From: Marivirga arenosa
Lineage (GTDB): Bacteria; Bacteroidota; Bacteroidia; Cytophagales; Cyclobacteriaceae
Direction: 5' to 3'
Assembly (NCBI RefSeq): GCF_030503875.2
Contig: NZ_CP129968.2
Location: 1,948,001-2,012,000, forward strand
DNA length: 64,000 nucleotides
Made by a program: the position numbers and the translations under genes. Shown one piece after another: positions 36,599 to 46,079 of the stretch; positions within the stretch are counted from its first letter, which is position 1; the number at the start of each line of letters is the position of its first letter. Under the pieces are notes generated by a model that worked only from the letters and a program-made list of their open reading frames with translations, did no database searches and had not been told where the DNA came from.

Positions 36599-37660
36599 AT
36601 GGCTAAAGCAGGAGTATTATCCGGAGACGAAATGATGAATCTTCTTCATCATGCAAAAGAAAATAAATATGCATTACCGGCAGTAAACGTAATTGGTAAC
36701 AATTCAATTAATTCAGTTTTAGAAACTGCTAGAGATGTAAATTCACCAGTTTTCATTCAATTCTCTAATGGAGGAGCTGCTTTTAATGCAGGGAAAGGAT
36801 TATCTAATGATGGACAAAAAGCCGCTATAGCTGGGGCTATTGCAGGCGCTCATCATGTTCATTTAATGTCAAAAGAATATGGCGTTCCTGTAATTTTGCA
36901 TACTGACCACTGTGCTAAGAAATTATTGCCATGGATTGATGGATTATTAGAAGCAGGTAAAGAATTTTACAAAACACATGGTAAGCCATTGTTCAGCTCA
37001 CATATGATCGATTTATCTGAGGAGCCTTTAGAAGAAAATATCGAAATCTGTAAGAAGTACTTAAAGCCAATGGCTGAAATGGGTATGCATCTTGAGATTG
37101 AACTAGGTATCACTGGTGGTGAAGAAGATGGTGTTGACAATACTGGAGTTGATAGTAGTAGATTATATACTCAGCCAGAAGAAGTGGCTTATGCATATGA
37201 GCAATTAAAAGAGGTGAGTGATAATTTCACTATTGCGGCATCATTCGGAAATGTTCATGGTGTATATAAACCAGGAAATGTTGAGCTACGTCCTGACATC
37301 TTAAAAAACTCACAAGATCATATTCAGAAAAAGCATGATACAGCAGAAAAGCCAGTATTATTTGTATTCCATGGTGGATCAGGTTCTGAGCCAGAGAAAA
37401 TCGAGGAGGCAATTGGATATGGAGCTGTGAAAATGAATATCGATACAGATATGCAATGGGCTTTCTGGAATGGTGTACATGGCTATTATAAAGAGCATAA
37501 AGATAGATTGCAACAACAGATTGGTACTTCTGATGATCCAGATTTACCAAATAAGAAGTTTTATGATCCAAGAGCTTGGTTAAGAAAAGGTGAGCAGAGC
37601 ATGGTAGAACGTTTAAAACAAGCTTTTAAAGAATTAAACTGTATTAATAGACTGGCTTAA
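36599..37660 (+). CDS. fbaA: Fructose-bisphosphate aldolase, class II
   Basis: A 353-residue zinc-dependent aldolase of glycolysis and gluconeogenesis. It has the zinc-site motif VILHTDHCAKK, the second metal histidines in AASFGNVHGVYKPG and VFHGGSGS, and the substrate-binding KMNIDTDMQWAFW. The length matches the FbaA (type A) subclass. It is transcribed alone after kdsD and ends at a strong terminator. Confidence 0.97.
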   Translation: MAKAGVLSGDEMMNLLHHAKENKYALPAVNVIGNNSINSVLETARDVNSPVFIQFSNGGAAFNAGKGLSNDGQKAAIAGAIAGAHHVHLMSKEYGVPVILHTDHCAKKLLPWIDGLLEAGKEFYKTHGKPLFSSHMIDLSEEPLEENIEICKKYLKPMAEMGMHLEIELGITGGEEDGVDNTGVDSSRLYTQPEEVAYAYEQLKEVSDNFTIAASFGNVHGVYKPGNVELRPDILKNSQDHIQKKHDTAEKPVLFVFHGGSGSEPEKIEEAIGYGAVKMNIDTDMQWAFWNGVHGYYKEHKDRLQQQIGTSDDPDLPNKKFYDPRAWLRKGEQSMVERLKQAFKELNCINRLA

Positions 37661-37683
37661 AAAGTCATGAAATTCTAAGTATT

Positions 37684-37716
37684 AAAGCACAGGTATAATT
37701 GCCTGTGCTTTTTTTT
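37684..37716 (+). terminator. fbaA terminator
   Basis: A 10-bp stem AAAGCACAGG/CCTGTGCTTT (37684-37693 with 37702-37711) followed by T residues, 24 bp after the fbaA stop. Confidence 0.92.
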
Positions 37717-37778
37717 GCTTTATAATTAAGCTATATTTTCTTTTTAGTACTTTTAAGTTTATTGTATTCATATTCCAG

Positions 37779-39368
37779 ATGAAAATAAATTTTGTTCTAT
37801 TATGCTTTCACACAGTATTCATTCTGTCAGCTTGTAATTCCTTAGAAATGAAAAATAATGATGAATCAATTATTAATTCTGAATTCCCTGAAGGTGTTGC
37901 ATATGAAATTTTTATTCAATCATGGGCTGATGGAAATGGTGATGGAATTGGTGATTTTAGAGGTGCAATACAAAAATTAGATTATTTGCAGGATTTAGGT
38001 GTGTCTGCTGTTTGGCTAATGCCTATCATGCCTTCACCTTCTTACCATAAATATGATGTAACCGATTATAAAGCCATCCATCCTGATTATGGAACAATGG
38101 ATGATTTTAAAACCTTTTTAAAAGAGGCTCATAATCGAAATATCAAGGTGATTATTGACATGATCATCAACCATACTTCTTCTGAACATCCTTGGTTTAA
38201 GGAAGCTGTTAAGGGCAGAAATAATCCCTATCGTGATTACTATATCTGGGCAGATATAGATAGTGTAGCAGATAAAATATCAAAAAAAGAGGTCACACAA
38301 GATTCGGATAATATTACGCAATGGCATGCTGTAAATAATGATAGAAATGAGCAGCATTATTATGGTTTTTTCTGGGGAGGAATGCCGGACTTAAATTTTG
38401 ATAATCCGAAAGTCAGAAAGGAAATTTATGATATTGGGAAATACTGGCTAAACGAAATTGGTGTTGATGGATTTAGATTAGATGCTGCAAAACACATTTT
38501 CCCTGATGAAAGAATTAAAGACTCTTATTTGTTTTGGCAGGAGTATAAAAGGGAAATGCAAAAAGTAAAAGATGATGTGTATTTGGTAGGAGAGGTATGG
38601 GCACCTGCTTCTGTTGGAAAAGAATTTGCTAAAGGTCTACCTGCATTATTTAATTTTGATTTGGCTGGAAGTATACAGCAATCTATCCTTCAAGAAAGAA
38701 ATATTGCCAGTACCATCAGTGGCCCTTCTTGGGAAAACCTTGATAAAGAAGACATCATAAGTAGATTAATCAAACAAAGAAAGCTTTATAAAGATGCATC
38801 AAATGATTATAAAGATGCGATTTTTCTAACCAATCATGATCAAAATAGAATCATGAGTAATCTGAATGGTGATCTAAAGAAGGCAAAATTAGCGGCCTCC
38901 ATTCTTTTAACTTTAGCCGGAACGCCATATATCTATTATGGTGAAGAAATAGGTATGTTGGGTAAAAAGCCGGATCCAAATATACGAGAACCATTCTTAT
39001 GGGATACTAAAGAATTGGATACTTTTAGAACAAACTGGATCGAAGCAGTATTCACGAAAGATGGTAAAGTTCAATCTCTTCGAGAGCAAAAAGATAATCC
39101 TCTGTCATTATATCATCATTATAGGAATTTGATTCATTTCAGAAATCAATACATTGCTTTATCAAAAGGAAATATTGAATCTATAAAAAATTCAAACCCA
39201 TATTTAGTAGTCTATCGTAGAGTATATCAAAATGAGCTGTTAAATGTTGTGCATAATTTATCTTCACAATCTCAATTGTTGGATACTATTCCTAAGGAGA
39301 TAATTTATGGAGGAAATAGCATCATTAATAATACAATAAATCCATTCAGTACAATTATTTATAAATGA
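37779..39368 (+). CDS. GH13 alpha-amylase-family lipoprotein
   Basis: A 529-residue glycoside hydrolase. A lipobox (FILSACN, Cys19) sends it to the envelope. The GH13 barrel shows IINHTSSEHPWF, the nucleophile Asp in GFRLDAAKH (about 235), the acid Glu in YLVGEVWAP (about 271) and FLTNHDQNR (about 352). It probably trims starch-like glucans or maltodextrins outside the inner membrane, feeding the MFS/GH31 pair. The length suggests an oligosaccharide-acting enzyme. Its stop overlaps the thioesterase start (ATGA), an odd pairing of functions. Confidence 0.92.
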   Translation: MKINFVLLCFHTVFILSACNSLEMKNNDESIINSEFPEGVAYEIFIQSWADGNGDGIGDFRGAIQKLDYLQDLGVSAVWLMPIMPSPSYHKYDVTDYKAIHPDYGTMDDFKTFLKEAHNRNIKVIIDMIINHTSSEHPWFKEAVKGRNNPYRDYYIWADIDSVADKISKKEVTQDSDNITQWHAVNNDRNEQHYYGFFWGGMPDLNFDNPKVRKEIYDIGKYWLNEIGVDGFRLDAAKHIFPDERIKDSYLFWQEYKREMQKVKDDVYLVGEVWAPASVGKEFAKGLPALFNFDLAGSIQQSILQERNIASTISGPSWENLDKEDIISRLIKQRKLYKDASNDYKDAIFLTNHDQNRIMSNLNGDLKKAKLAASILLTLAGTPYIYYGEEIGMLGKKPDPNIREPFLWDTKELDTFRTNWIEAVFTKDGKVQSLREQKDNPLSLYHHYRNLIHFRNQYIALSKGNIESIKNSNPYLVVYRRVYQNELLNVVHNLSSQSQLLDTIPKEIIYGGNSIINNTINPFSTIIYK

Positions 39369-39757
39369 GTAGATTTCAATTAAATATTAACCCCAAAAGT
39401 ACAGATTTTGACGAATTAGGGCATATCAATAATGTAGTGTATTTACAATGGGTTCAGGATGTGGCAGAGGCACATTGGAAGAATATTTCAGGAACGGATG
39501 ATGATCAAATTAATCTATGGGTAGCATTGAGACACGAAATAGATTACAAAAAAGAAATTAAGCCTAATGAAAAAGTGGTAGCTGAAACGTGGGTAGCTTC
39601 AATGGAAGGAGTGAAATCTGAAAGAATGACAAGAATTTTTAATCCTGATAATAACCAAACTAAAGCAGAGGCGAGAACATTTTGGTGTTTATTAGATGCT
39701 AAAACTAAAAGGCCCAAAAGGATACCAGAAGATATGAAAAGTTTGTATGAGAGTTAG
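39365..39757 (+). CDS. Hot-dog acyl-CoA thioesterase (YbgC/FadM type)
   Basis: A 130-residue single hot-dog-fold protein with the motif DFDELGHINNVVYLQWVQDV, where Asp and the HINN segment form the active site, followed by VALRHEIDYKKEI. Such enzymes hydrolyse acyl-CoA or acyl-ACP esters; the substrate is unknown. It overlaps the GH13 gene by four bases and may simply ride on its transcript. Confidence 0.88.
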   Translation: MSRFQLNINPKSTDFDELGHINNVVYLQWVQDVAEAHWKNISGTDDDQINLWVALRHEIDYKKEIKPNEKVVAETWVASMEGVKSERMTRIFNPDNNQTKAEARTFWCLLDAKTKRPKRIPEDMKSLYES

Positions 39758-39820
39758 AATTAAGTTCCTCTGTAACATTTTCAAAATTGATAAGTTAGAA
39801 GTATAAAATAAGTAAAAGCT

Positions 39821-40588
39821 ATGATTGCAATATTATCTCCAGCTAAAAGTCTGGATTTTGAGAAACAATTTGAGATTAGAAGTACCCAAACTAGATTTGA
39901 TAAAGAGACCCATCAATTAATAGAAGTTCTTAAAGATAAATCGGAAGAAGAGGTTGGTGAATTAATGAGCATAAGTGATAAATTAGCTCAGTTAAATGTT
40001 GAGCGTTATGATAACTTTAAAAAGAAGACTCCTAAGCATGCTAAGCAAGCAATTTTAGCTTTCCAAGGTGATGTTTACCAAGGCTTAGAGGCTGAGGAAT
40101 TCACACAAGAAGAGCATGACTATGCTCAGCAACATATTCGCATTTTGTCTGGTTTATATGGCCTGTTAAGACCATTAGATTTAATTCAACCCTACAGATT
40201 GGAAATGGGTACTAAACTAGAAACCGATAAGGGTAATAATCTTTATGAGTTTTGGGATGACAAAATAACAGATTTGTTAAAGGAGGATATTAAATCTCAA
40301 GGTGATAATATCTTGATTAATCTCGCTTCAAATGAATACTTCAAATCTGTAAATAAAAAAGAATTAAAAAAGGATTTTAAAATTGTGGATGTTGAGTTCA
40401 AAGACTTTAAAAATGGCAAGTATAAAATTATATCCTTTTTTGCTAAAAAGGCCAGAGGCTTAATGGCAAGATTCATTGTGAAAAATAAAATCGAATCTAT
40501 TGAAGATTTGAAAGGCTTTGATTTAGATGGTTATTCTTATGATCCAAATGATTCAAGTGAAACTAAATTAGCTTTTAAAAGAGGGTAA
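39821..40588 (+). CDS. yaaA: Peroxide stress protein YaaA (DUF328)
   Basis: A 255-residue cytoplasmic protein of the YaaA family, which protects against hydrogen peroxide by limiting free iron. It starts with MIAILSPAKSLDFE and has the family motifs AFQGDVYQGL, RILSGLYGLLRPLDLIQPYRLEMG, NLASNEYFKSV and FFAKKARGLMARF. Regulation by OxyR is known in Escherichia coli; no such site was identified here. It is a single-gene unit ended by a hairpin. Confidence 0.95.
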   Translation: MIAILSPAKSLDFEKQFEIRSTQTRFDKETHQLIEVLKDKSEEEVGELMSISDKLAQLNVERYDNFKKKTPKHAKQAILAFQGDVYQGLEAEEFTQEEHDYAQQHIRILSGLYGLLRPLDLIQPYRLEMGTKLETDKGNNLYEFWDDKITDLLKEDIKSQGDNILINLASNEYFKSVNKKELKKDFKIVDVEFKDFKNGKYKIISFFAKKARGLMARFIVKNKIESIEDLKGFDLDGYSYDPNDSSETKLAFKRG

Positions 40589-40614
40589 AATCATCTTATA
40601 GGCTAAGATTATTT

Positions 40615-40655
40615 AAAAGGATAGTGTTGAATTCAAAAACGCTATCCTTTTTATT
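40615..40655 (+). terminator. yaaA terminator
   Basis: Stem AAAAGGATAG/CTATCCTTTT (40615-40624 with 40642-40651) followed by a T-rich run. It lies inside the earliest open start of the next frame and so argues for the later ATG at 40699 as the real start of that gene. Confidence 0.85.
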
Positions 40656-40698
40656 TTTATATTGTAATTCATTAATTCTAATTACTAATTATAAAACT

Positions 40699-41997
40699 AT
40701 GAAAAAGAATTTTACAATATTATTGGTGTTCATTCTTATTCCAATTATTGGCTTTGCCCAAGATATAAATCAAATCGCCCTCGAAAAAGCTGAGGAGATA
40801 GAAGAAAAAGTAATTGAGTGGAGAAGATATTTTCATCAGAATCCAGAATTGTCAAATCGTGAATATGAAACGGCTAAAAAAATAGCCAAGCACCTTGAAG
40901 ATTTGGGCCTTGAAGTAGAAACAGGCATAGCTCATACTGGTGTTGTGGGTTTATTAAAAGGTGGGAAGTCAGGACCTGTTGTGGGATTAAGAGCTGATAT
41001 TGATGCCTTGCCAGTTACAGAGAGAAATGATTTACCATTTAAGTCTGAAGTAGTAACAGAATATAATGGAAAAGAAACTGGAGTTATGCATGCCTGCGGA
41101 CATGATACACATATTGCCATTATGATGGGGGTTGCTGAAGTTTTTAGTGAAATTAAAGACGAGATTCCAGGAACAATAAAATTCATTTTCCAACCAGCGG
41201 AAGAGGGTGTGCCTGCTGGCGAAAGAGGAGGTGCAAAAATGATGGTGGAAGAGGGTGTTTTGAAAAACCCTGATGTTGAGGCCATTTTTGGTCTGCATAT
41301 AAATGCGGGTACTCCAGTTGGACATATCAAGTACAAGTCTGAAGGAATAATGGCTGCATCAGATAGATTTACCATTAAAGTAAAAGGAAAACAAGCGCAT
41401 GGGTCAACACCATGGGCCAGTATAGATCCGATCGCGGTTTCTGCTAGAATTATCAATGGATTGCAATATATTATCTCTAGAAATTCTGAATTGACCAATG
41501 AAGCAGCAGTTATCACGGTTGGAATTATGCAGGGGGGTGTTCGTTACAATATTATTCCTGAAGAAGCTTATTTGGAAGGAACCATTCGCACACTGGATGC
41601 GGATATGAAAAAAATGATCCATGAAAAAATTAGAATTACAGCACAAAAAATTGCTGAGATTGAAGGGGCTACCGTTGAAGTAGAAATCATTGAAAATGCA
41701 CCTTTAACCTATAATGATCCTGAACTAACTCGAAAAATGGCTGCATCATTAGAAAAAACAGTAGGTGCAGAAAAACTTCATATTATGAAAGCAATTACAG
41801 GAGCTGAAGATTTCTCTTACTTTCAAAATGAAATTCCCGGTTTGTATTTCTTTATTGGGGGGCAGCCAAATGAGCAAGCAGAAGGACAAGCTTTAGGTGG
41901 TCATCATACTCCAGATTTTTATATTGACGAAAGTGGTTTGATAACGGGAGTGAAAGCTTTTGTTAACCTTACTTTAGATTATATGAATAATAACTAG
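40699..41997 (+). CDS. Secreted M20-family amidohydrolase
   Basis: A 432-residue metallo-hydrolase of the IAA-amino-acid/hippurate hydrolase type. A signal peptide (MKKNFTILLVFILIPIIGFAQ) precedes the catalytic domain with GLRADIDALPV, MHACGHDTH and FQPAEEG (metal and catalytic residues). A dimerisation lid (QAHGSTPW) and a C-terminal ALGGHHTPDFYID follow. It cleaves an N-acyl amino acid or peptide-like amide, probably in the periplasm. I chose this ATG because the yaaA terminator lies upstream and because it starts the signal peptide. Confidence 0.92.
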   Translation: MKKNFTILLVFILIPIIGFAQDINQIALEKAEEIEEKVIEWRRYFHQNPELSNREYETAKKIAKHLEDLGLEVETGIAHTGVVGLLKGGKSGPVVGLRADIDALPVTERNDLPFKSEVVTEYNGKETGVMHACGHDTHIAIMMGVAEVFSEIKDEIPGTIKFIFQPAEEGVPAGERGGAKMMVEEGVLKNPDVEAIFGLHINAGTPVGHIKYKSEGIMAASDRFTIKVKGKQAHGSTPWASIDPIAVSARIINGLQYIISRNSELTNEAAVITVGIMQGGVRYNIIPEEAYLEGTIRTLDADMKKMIHEKIRITAQKIAEIEGATVEVEIIENAPLTYNDPELTRKMAASLEKTVGAEKLHIMKAITGAEDFSYFQNEIPGLYFFIGGQPNEQAEGQALGGHHTPDFYIDESGLITGVKAFVNLTLDYMNNN

Positions 41998-42006
41998 ATT
42001 AAAAAT

Positions 42007-42040
42007 AGTATTGAGTCTTTGATAAGGCTCAATACTTTTA
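42007..42040. terminator. Bidirectional terminator
   Basis: A perfect 9-bp stem AGTATTGAG/CTCAATACT (42007-42015 with 42028-42036) flanked by A and T runs, between the convergent M20 and D-threonine-aldolase-like genes. Confidence 0.85.
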
Positions 42041-43138
42041 AGCTTGTCGATACTGAAACATATTAATAATTTCTCCTTCTAAAGTAGTATATTGACTCAT
42101 AAGGTTTGCGGTTAGACAGGAGTGAATGGGTAAAACGTATACAATATCACCAATATTGAATTCATCAAACTTTTCATCATCAACATGCATCGTTCCGTGT
42201 TCTTGCGACAGTTTTTTCATGTAGCAATTCTTAATAGGGGAGCCCCATCTTTCATCTTCTTTTTTGGAAATTAAACCGTAAATGGTTCTGCCATTTTGTT
42301 CAATTCTATCTTTAGATAAATGAATAGCTCCACCGTAAAGGATTATCTCGTTTCGATCTTTATGTTTGGCTACAACAGGACAAGCTAACGCTACAGCAAT
42401 ATCATTATAACTACATGATCCGATTTCAGCCTGCATGACATCATAAAAGACAAAATTCCCAGGACGCATTTCATCAATATGGTCAAAGTCACTGCATATA
42501 CTACAGCTAGGAGTGTCTCCGTTCGAAATAATCAGTTCAGGATATTGTTTTTTGAAATGATCTTTTAAATCGATCATCAACTGTGAGGTTTCTTGATGTA
42601 TTTTATTTATTTCTTCTTTTCCCTTTGCTTGATAGGAATGCCCTGCATGTTGAATGAAACCAACAAAATTCACCAATTCATTCTTTTCAATTTCATTAAT
42701 AATGGATTGGATTTCTTCAAATTTTTGAGCCTGAACGCCTGTCCTATGATAACCCGCATCAATTTTTATAAATATTTTAAGTGGATGTCTTATTTCTTTG
42801 TTTAGCCATTGAACTGTTTCAACTGACTCAACACAGATATTTAAGGTGATTTCTTTTGCCAGATAATTCACCGTGTCAATTTCTAATAGGTTGAGTGGAA
42901 AAGCTACAGTGATATCTTTCCAGCCTGATTTATGGAAATATTTCGCCATTTCTAATGAAGAAACAGCACAGGAATCAATGCCACATTCTTTAAACCACTC
43001 GCCAATTTCATGCGATTGATGCGTTTTAAAATGCGGCCTTAATTTACAATTGAATTCTTTGGCACGATCCACCATATTTTCAATGTTTTTTCGGCATTTG
43101 CCTTTATCTAATAATAGGGTTGGTTTCGTGATCTTCAT
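42038..43138 (-). CDS. D-threonine aldolase/D-serine dehydratase-like PLP enzyme
   Basis: A 366-residue protein with an alanine-racemase-type PLP barrel. The N-terminus TPTLLLDKGKCRKN and the PLP lysine region RPHFKTHQS are present. The C-terminal metal-binding motif has His in QEHGTMHVDD and the His/Cys in LPIHSCLTANL. This matches the DSD1/D-threonine aldolase family, which needs a divalent metal. Substrate (D-threonine, D-serine or hydroxyaspartate) is not determined. The start is ATG following GATCTTCAT on the other strand, a normal length. Confidence 0.9.
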   Translation of the reverse strand: MKITKPTLLLDKGKCRKNIENMVDRAKEFNCKLRPHFKTHQSHEIGEWFKECGIDSCAVSSLEMAKYFHKSGWKDITVAFPLNLLEIDTVNYLAKEITLNICVESVETVQWLNKEIRHPLKIFIKIDAGYHRTGVQAQKFEEIQSIINEIEKNELVNFVGFIQHAGHSYQAKGKEEINKIHQETSQLMIDLKDHFKKQYPELIISNGDTPSCSICSDFDHIDEMRPGNFVFYDVMQAEIGSCSYNDIAVALACPVVAKHKDRNEIILYGGAIHLSKDRIEQNGRTIYGLISKKEDERWGSPIKNCYMKKLSQEHGTMHVDDEKFDEFNIGDIVYVLPIHSCLTANLMSQYTTLEGEIINMFQYRQA

Positions 43139-43145
43139 ATTGGCT

Positions 43146-43895
43146 TTATTCTATTTGGATTAATTCACCCCCATTGCTAACTTCTACATTAAGACTAGGA
43201 TTTCCTACATACAATATTCTTCCAGCATTTTCAATAGAACCAGTTATAGAGTTTTTTGCATTTACTATTATATCATTATAACCTCTATGTAGAATTTTAG
43301 CATTATCCACTACTAGCTTTTCACAATTATATTTTCCATCATTGAAATAGGCATTAATTCGTAAATTCGAACTATTCCCTGATATCATATAGTTAGCAGA
43401 AGAATTACTTGATAATACTGTATTGGTATTATTGACTTTCAAATTTATATCGTTAACTGCATCTTCAGTACGTATTGAAATAGATTTAAAAAGGGTGTCA
43501 TTTGCAAAAATATTTCCATTACTTAACGATAATATATTTAAGCTTTCTTTATTGGTAAACCATTTTAGCTTAGGCTTTTTGAAATCTCTGGTCCATCCAC
43601 ATGAATTATAATTGAAGAAGCTAATAGAGTCATTTTCAAATTCATATTGAATTTCAGGAATTAAATTTTCACCATAAGTCAATTCAAAATATTCATTTTC
43701 TGCATCTACTATTTCTAGTTCAATATCGTTATACAAGACTAACTGATTAAAAGATTCTAAATCTGTTATGTTTATGGTAGTTTCTTTTCCTGCTGATTGA
43801 AAACAATCAGGGGCATTAGTTGAATTGCAACCCAAAAATGATATGCTTATAATGAGAAGAAAGAAGCAATATTTAATTCTTTTTAAAATCTCCAT
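43146..43895 (-). CDS. GIN-domain (DUF2807) lipoprotein
   Basis: A 249-residue envelope lipoprotein with lipobox FLGCN (Cys23). The mature part is a right-handed beta-helix of many short strands (for example NGNIFANDTLF, VLSSNSSANYMISGN), the layout of the head-GIN domain annotated as a putative adhesin. Its start overlaps the acyloxyacyl-hydrolase-like gene by 13 bp, implying coupled translation. Function is not established; adhesion or surface scaffolding is a guess. Confidence 0.75.
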   Translation of the reverse strand: MEILKRIKYCFFLLIISISFLGCNSTNAPDCFQSAGKETTINITDLESFNQLVLYNDIELEIVDAENEYFELTYGENLIPEIQYEFENDSISFFNYNSCGWTRDFKKPKLKWFTNKESLNILSLSNGNIFANDTLFKSISIRTEDAVNDINLKVNNTNTVLSSNSSANYMISGNSSNLRINAYFNDGKYNCEKLVVDNAKILHRGYNDIIVNAKNSITGSIENAGRILYVGNPSLNVEVSNGGELIQIE

Positions 43896-44971
43896 CCTAT
43901 TCCAAATTCAGATTGTTCTGCAGTTGCAGCATGCGTTTTTAAAGATGCTATAGCCATTAAATGATCATGGAACTGATACCTTAATCCATATCTTTGATAT
44001 ACAGGCATGTTTATAGCACTAGGATCATAAATATAAACCCCCAATTGAGTGATGAATCCTAATTTCCCAAACTTTAATTCATGCCCAATTAAAAGTGCGA
44101 CTCTCCTAAAATCTTTTATTTCTTCATCATTATTTAATCTAAACCAATTCTGCTGAATTTGACTTTTTAAGGAAAGATTATGAGAGTAATCTAAACCAAT
44201 TCCAATATCACTTTTTTTATTTATATATTTCTGACCAAATAGGATAGCGTTAAAAAATGGTCTAGGTTCCCTAACCTGTAGAGTTTTTGTATTGTAACCA
44301 CCACTAAAGGCAAAATATATTTGATAGGGGATTTCTTCAACCAGTTTTATATCTTCATTTTTTTCTTCAACTCTGCTGATAATTTTATACGACATCCCTA
44401 AATTAGCTGTCACTATATTAATACCTCTATTAGGTGCTCTTTGAGCGCCATTACTAGCGTGTGTAACATTTAAGTTTGGAGTCAGATTAATTTTATCATT
44501 TATATTAATCTCATAAGTCAACCTTGTTTGTAACAAAATAGTGATAGGGGTTGAGATCATATTATTCTGGTTATTAGTTTCCCTATCATAAGGGTTAGTA
44601 GAATAGACTAAACCAGTCCCAATGCGAAAATATAAAGCCGTGTTTTCTTTTCTACTTATTGGGAGATCCATATTAGCAGCCCCAACTATCAAATGACCTA
44701 ATTTTGGATTTCTTAGGTTGTAATAAGATAGACCATAGTTTACAATTGGCTTATTGTAAAGGCTTTCCCATTCTCTTCTGCCATTTAATCTTTGTTGAAA
44801 ACTCAATTCAATTCCACTTGGATTCGAAACTGCCAAATGAGAAACATATTGATTATGTTTTAAAATAAACCCTTTAATAATTTGCCCATTCAAATACCAG
44901 TCGTATTTCTGGGCATGAGCTGAAAGACTTATTATTATAAATAATAAGATTGCTAAAAATCTCTTCAACAC
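43883..44971 (-). CDS. Acyloxyacyl hydrolase / PagL-like lipid A deacylase
   Basis: A 362-residue outer-membrane protein with a signal peptide ending SAHAQ. It has repeated beta strands and a PagL-type active-site motif THASNGA, providing the His and Ser pair. PagL removes an ester-linked acyl chain from lipid A and so lowers its immune activity; the annotated relatives are called acyloxyacyl hydrolases. It is longer than PagL (about 150 residues), with a separate C-terminal barrel-like region. It is followed by the GIN lipoprotein with a 13-bp overlap. Confidence 0.75.
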   Translation of the reverse strand: MLKRFLAILLFIIISLSAHAQKYDWYLNGQIIKGFILKHNQYVSHLAVSNPSGIELSFQQRLNGRREWESLYNKPIVNYGLSYYNLRNPKLGHLIVGAANMDLPISRKENTALYFRIGTGLVYSTNPYDRETNNQNNMISTPITILLQTRLTYEININDKINLTPNLNVTHASNGAQRAPNRGINIVTANLGMSYKIISRVEEKNEDIKLVEEIPYQIYFAFSGGYNTKTLQVREPRPFFNAILFGQKYINKKSDIGIGLDYSHNLSLKSQIQQNWFRLNNDEEIKDFRRVALLIGHELKFGKLGFITQLGVYIYDPSAINMPVYQRYGLRYQFHDHLMAIASLKTHAATAEQSEFGIGWRF

Positions 44972-44980
44972 TATGATAAT

Positions 44981-45775
44981 TTAAACTGCAACAGCTGCTT
45001 TAATATGTGGGTGATATTGATAATCTACCAACTCGAAATCTTCAAATTTGAAGTCGAAGATATTCTTGACTTCAGGGTTAATTTTCATTTTTGGTAGTGG
45101 GTAGGGCTCTCTTGATAGTTGAAGATGAGTTTGGTCTAAATGGTTAGAATATAAATGAGCATCTCCTAATGTATGAACAAATTCACCTGGCTCAAGATCA
45201 CAAACTTGTGCAACCATCATAGTTAATAGTGCATAAGATGCGATATTGAATGGGACACCTAAAAATACGTCAGCTGATCTTTGATACAATTGACAACTTA
45301 ATTTTCCATCCGCTACATAAAATTGGAAAAATGCATGACAAGGAGGGAGTGCCATATTAGGAACATCTGCAACATTCCAAGCACTTACCATAATTCTTCT
45401 AGAATCAGGGTTGTTTTTAATTTGATCAATTATTTGACTGATCTGGTCAATATGTTTTCCATCAGGTGTTGGCCAGTTTCTCCATTGAGAACCATAAACT
45501 GGACCTAATTCACCATTTTCATCTGCCCATTCATCCCATATTGAAACGCCATTCTCTTTTAGGTACTTGATGTTAGTTTCACCTTTTAAAAACCATAGTA
45601 ACTCATGAATGATCGACCTTAAATGCAACTTTTTTGTAGTAACAACAGGAAAGCCTTCTGATAAATCAAATCTCATCTGATAACCGAAAACACTAAGGGT
45701 TCCAGTTCCTGTTCTATCTCCTTTTTCAGTGCCATTATCTAAAATGTGCTGCATTAAATCGTGATACTGCTTCAT
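44981..45775 (-). CDS. thyA: Thymidylate synthase
   Basis: A 264-residue folate-dependent enzyme making dTMP from dUMP. It has [17 protein letters not shown], the dUMP site [12 protein letters not shown], the catalytic cysteine in [12 protein letters not shown] and [20 protein letters not shown], ending [10 protein letters not shown]. The length is typical of the short form. It precedes the acyloxyacyl hydrolase gene by 9 bp on the same strand, so thyA may drive both downstream genes. It is a core gene. Confidence 0.98.
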   Translation of the reverse strand: MKQYHDLMQHILDNGTEKGDRTGTGTLSVFGYQMRFDLSEGFPVVTTKKLHLRSIIHELLWFLKGETNIKYLKENGVSIWDEWADENGELGPVYGSQWRNWPTPDGKHIDQISQIIDQIKNNPDSRRIMVSAWNVADVPNMALPPCHAFFQFYVADGKLSCQLYQRSADVFLGVPFNIASYALLTMMVAQVCDLEPGEFVHTLGDAHLYSNHLDQTHLQLSREPYPLPKMKINPEVKNIFDFKFEDFELVDYQYHPHIKAAVAV

Positions 45776-45828
45776 ACTATTGTAATTAAAAGACGCTAAT
45801 AATTCTTAAAGATAATAAATGATAAAAA

Positions 45829-46074
45829 CTATCTATAAAACATCATGTAATATAATACAAAATGAGATATGGTAACTAGGATTAACCTGGCGAATTCCAC
45901 TCTATTTCTTTCTGATTTTTCAGTTCTGGTATACAGATAGTAAAATACTGCAAAGTAGGGGATAGGTAAACCAATGAAGGCAAGTTCAGAAATTGGAATC
46001 CTACCCATTATGATAATAACGGCAGGAATCCAATATATAAATGATGAATACCTTTTAGCACTTTCTAAATTCAT
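45829..46074 (-). CDS. Small membrane protein of unknown function
   Basis: An 81-residue protein with three hydrophobic segments (about 11-22, 29-48 and 62-79) joined by a charged loop YTRTEKSERNRVE. I do not recognise a family. It lies 5 bp after the thiolase gene and 53 bp before thyA on the same strand, which supports it being a real, cotranscribed gene. Confidence 0.65.
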   Translation of the reverse strand: MNLESAKRYSSFIYWIPAVIIIMGRIPISELAFIGLPIPYFAVFYYLYTRTEKSERNRVEFARLILVTISHFVLYYMMFYR

Positions 46075-46079
46075 TCAAA

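Noticed and set aside
40624..40698. Upstream start for the M20 hydrolase
   Set aside because: The extra 25 codons lie across the yaaA terminator, and the later ATG starts a proper signal peptide.
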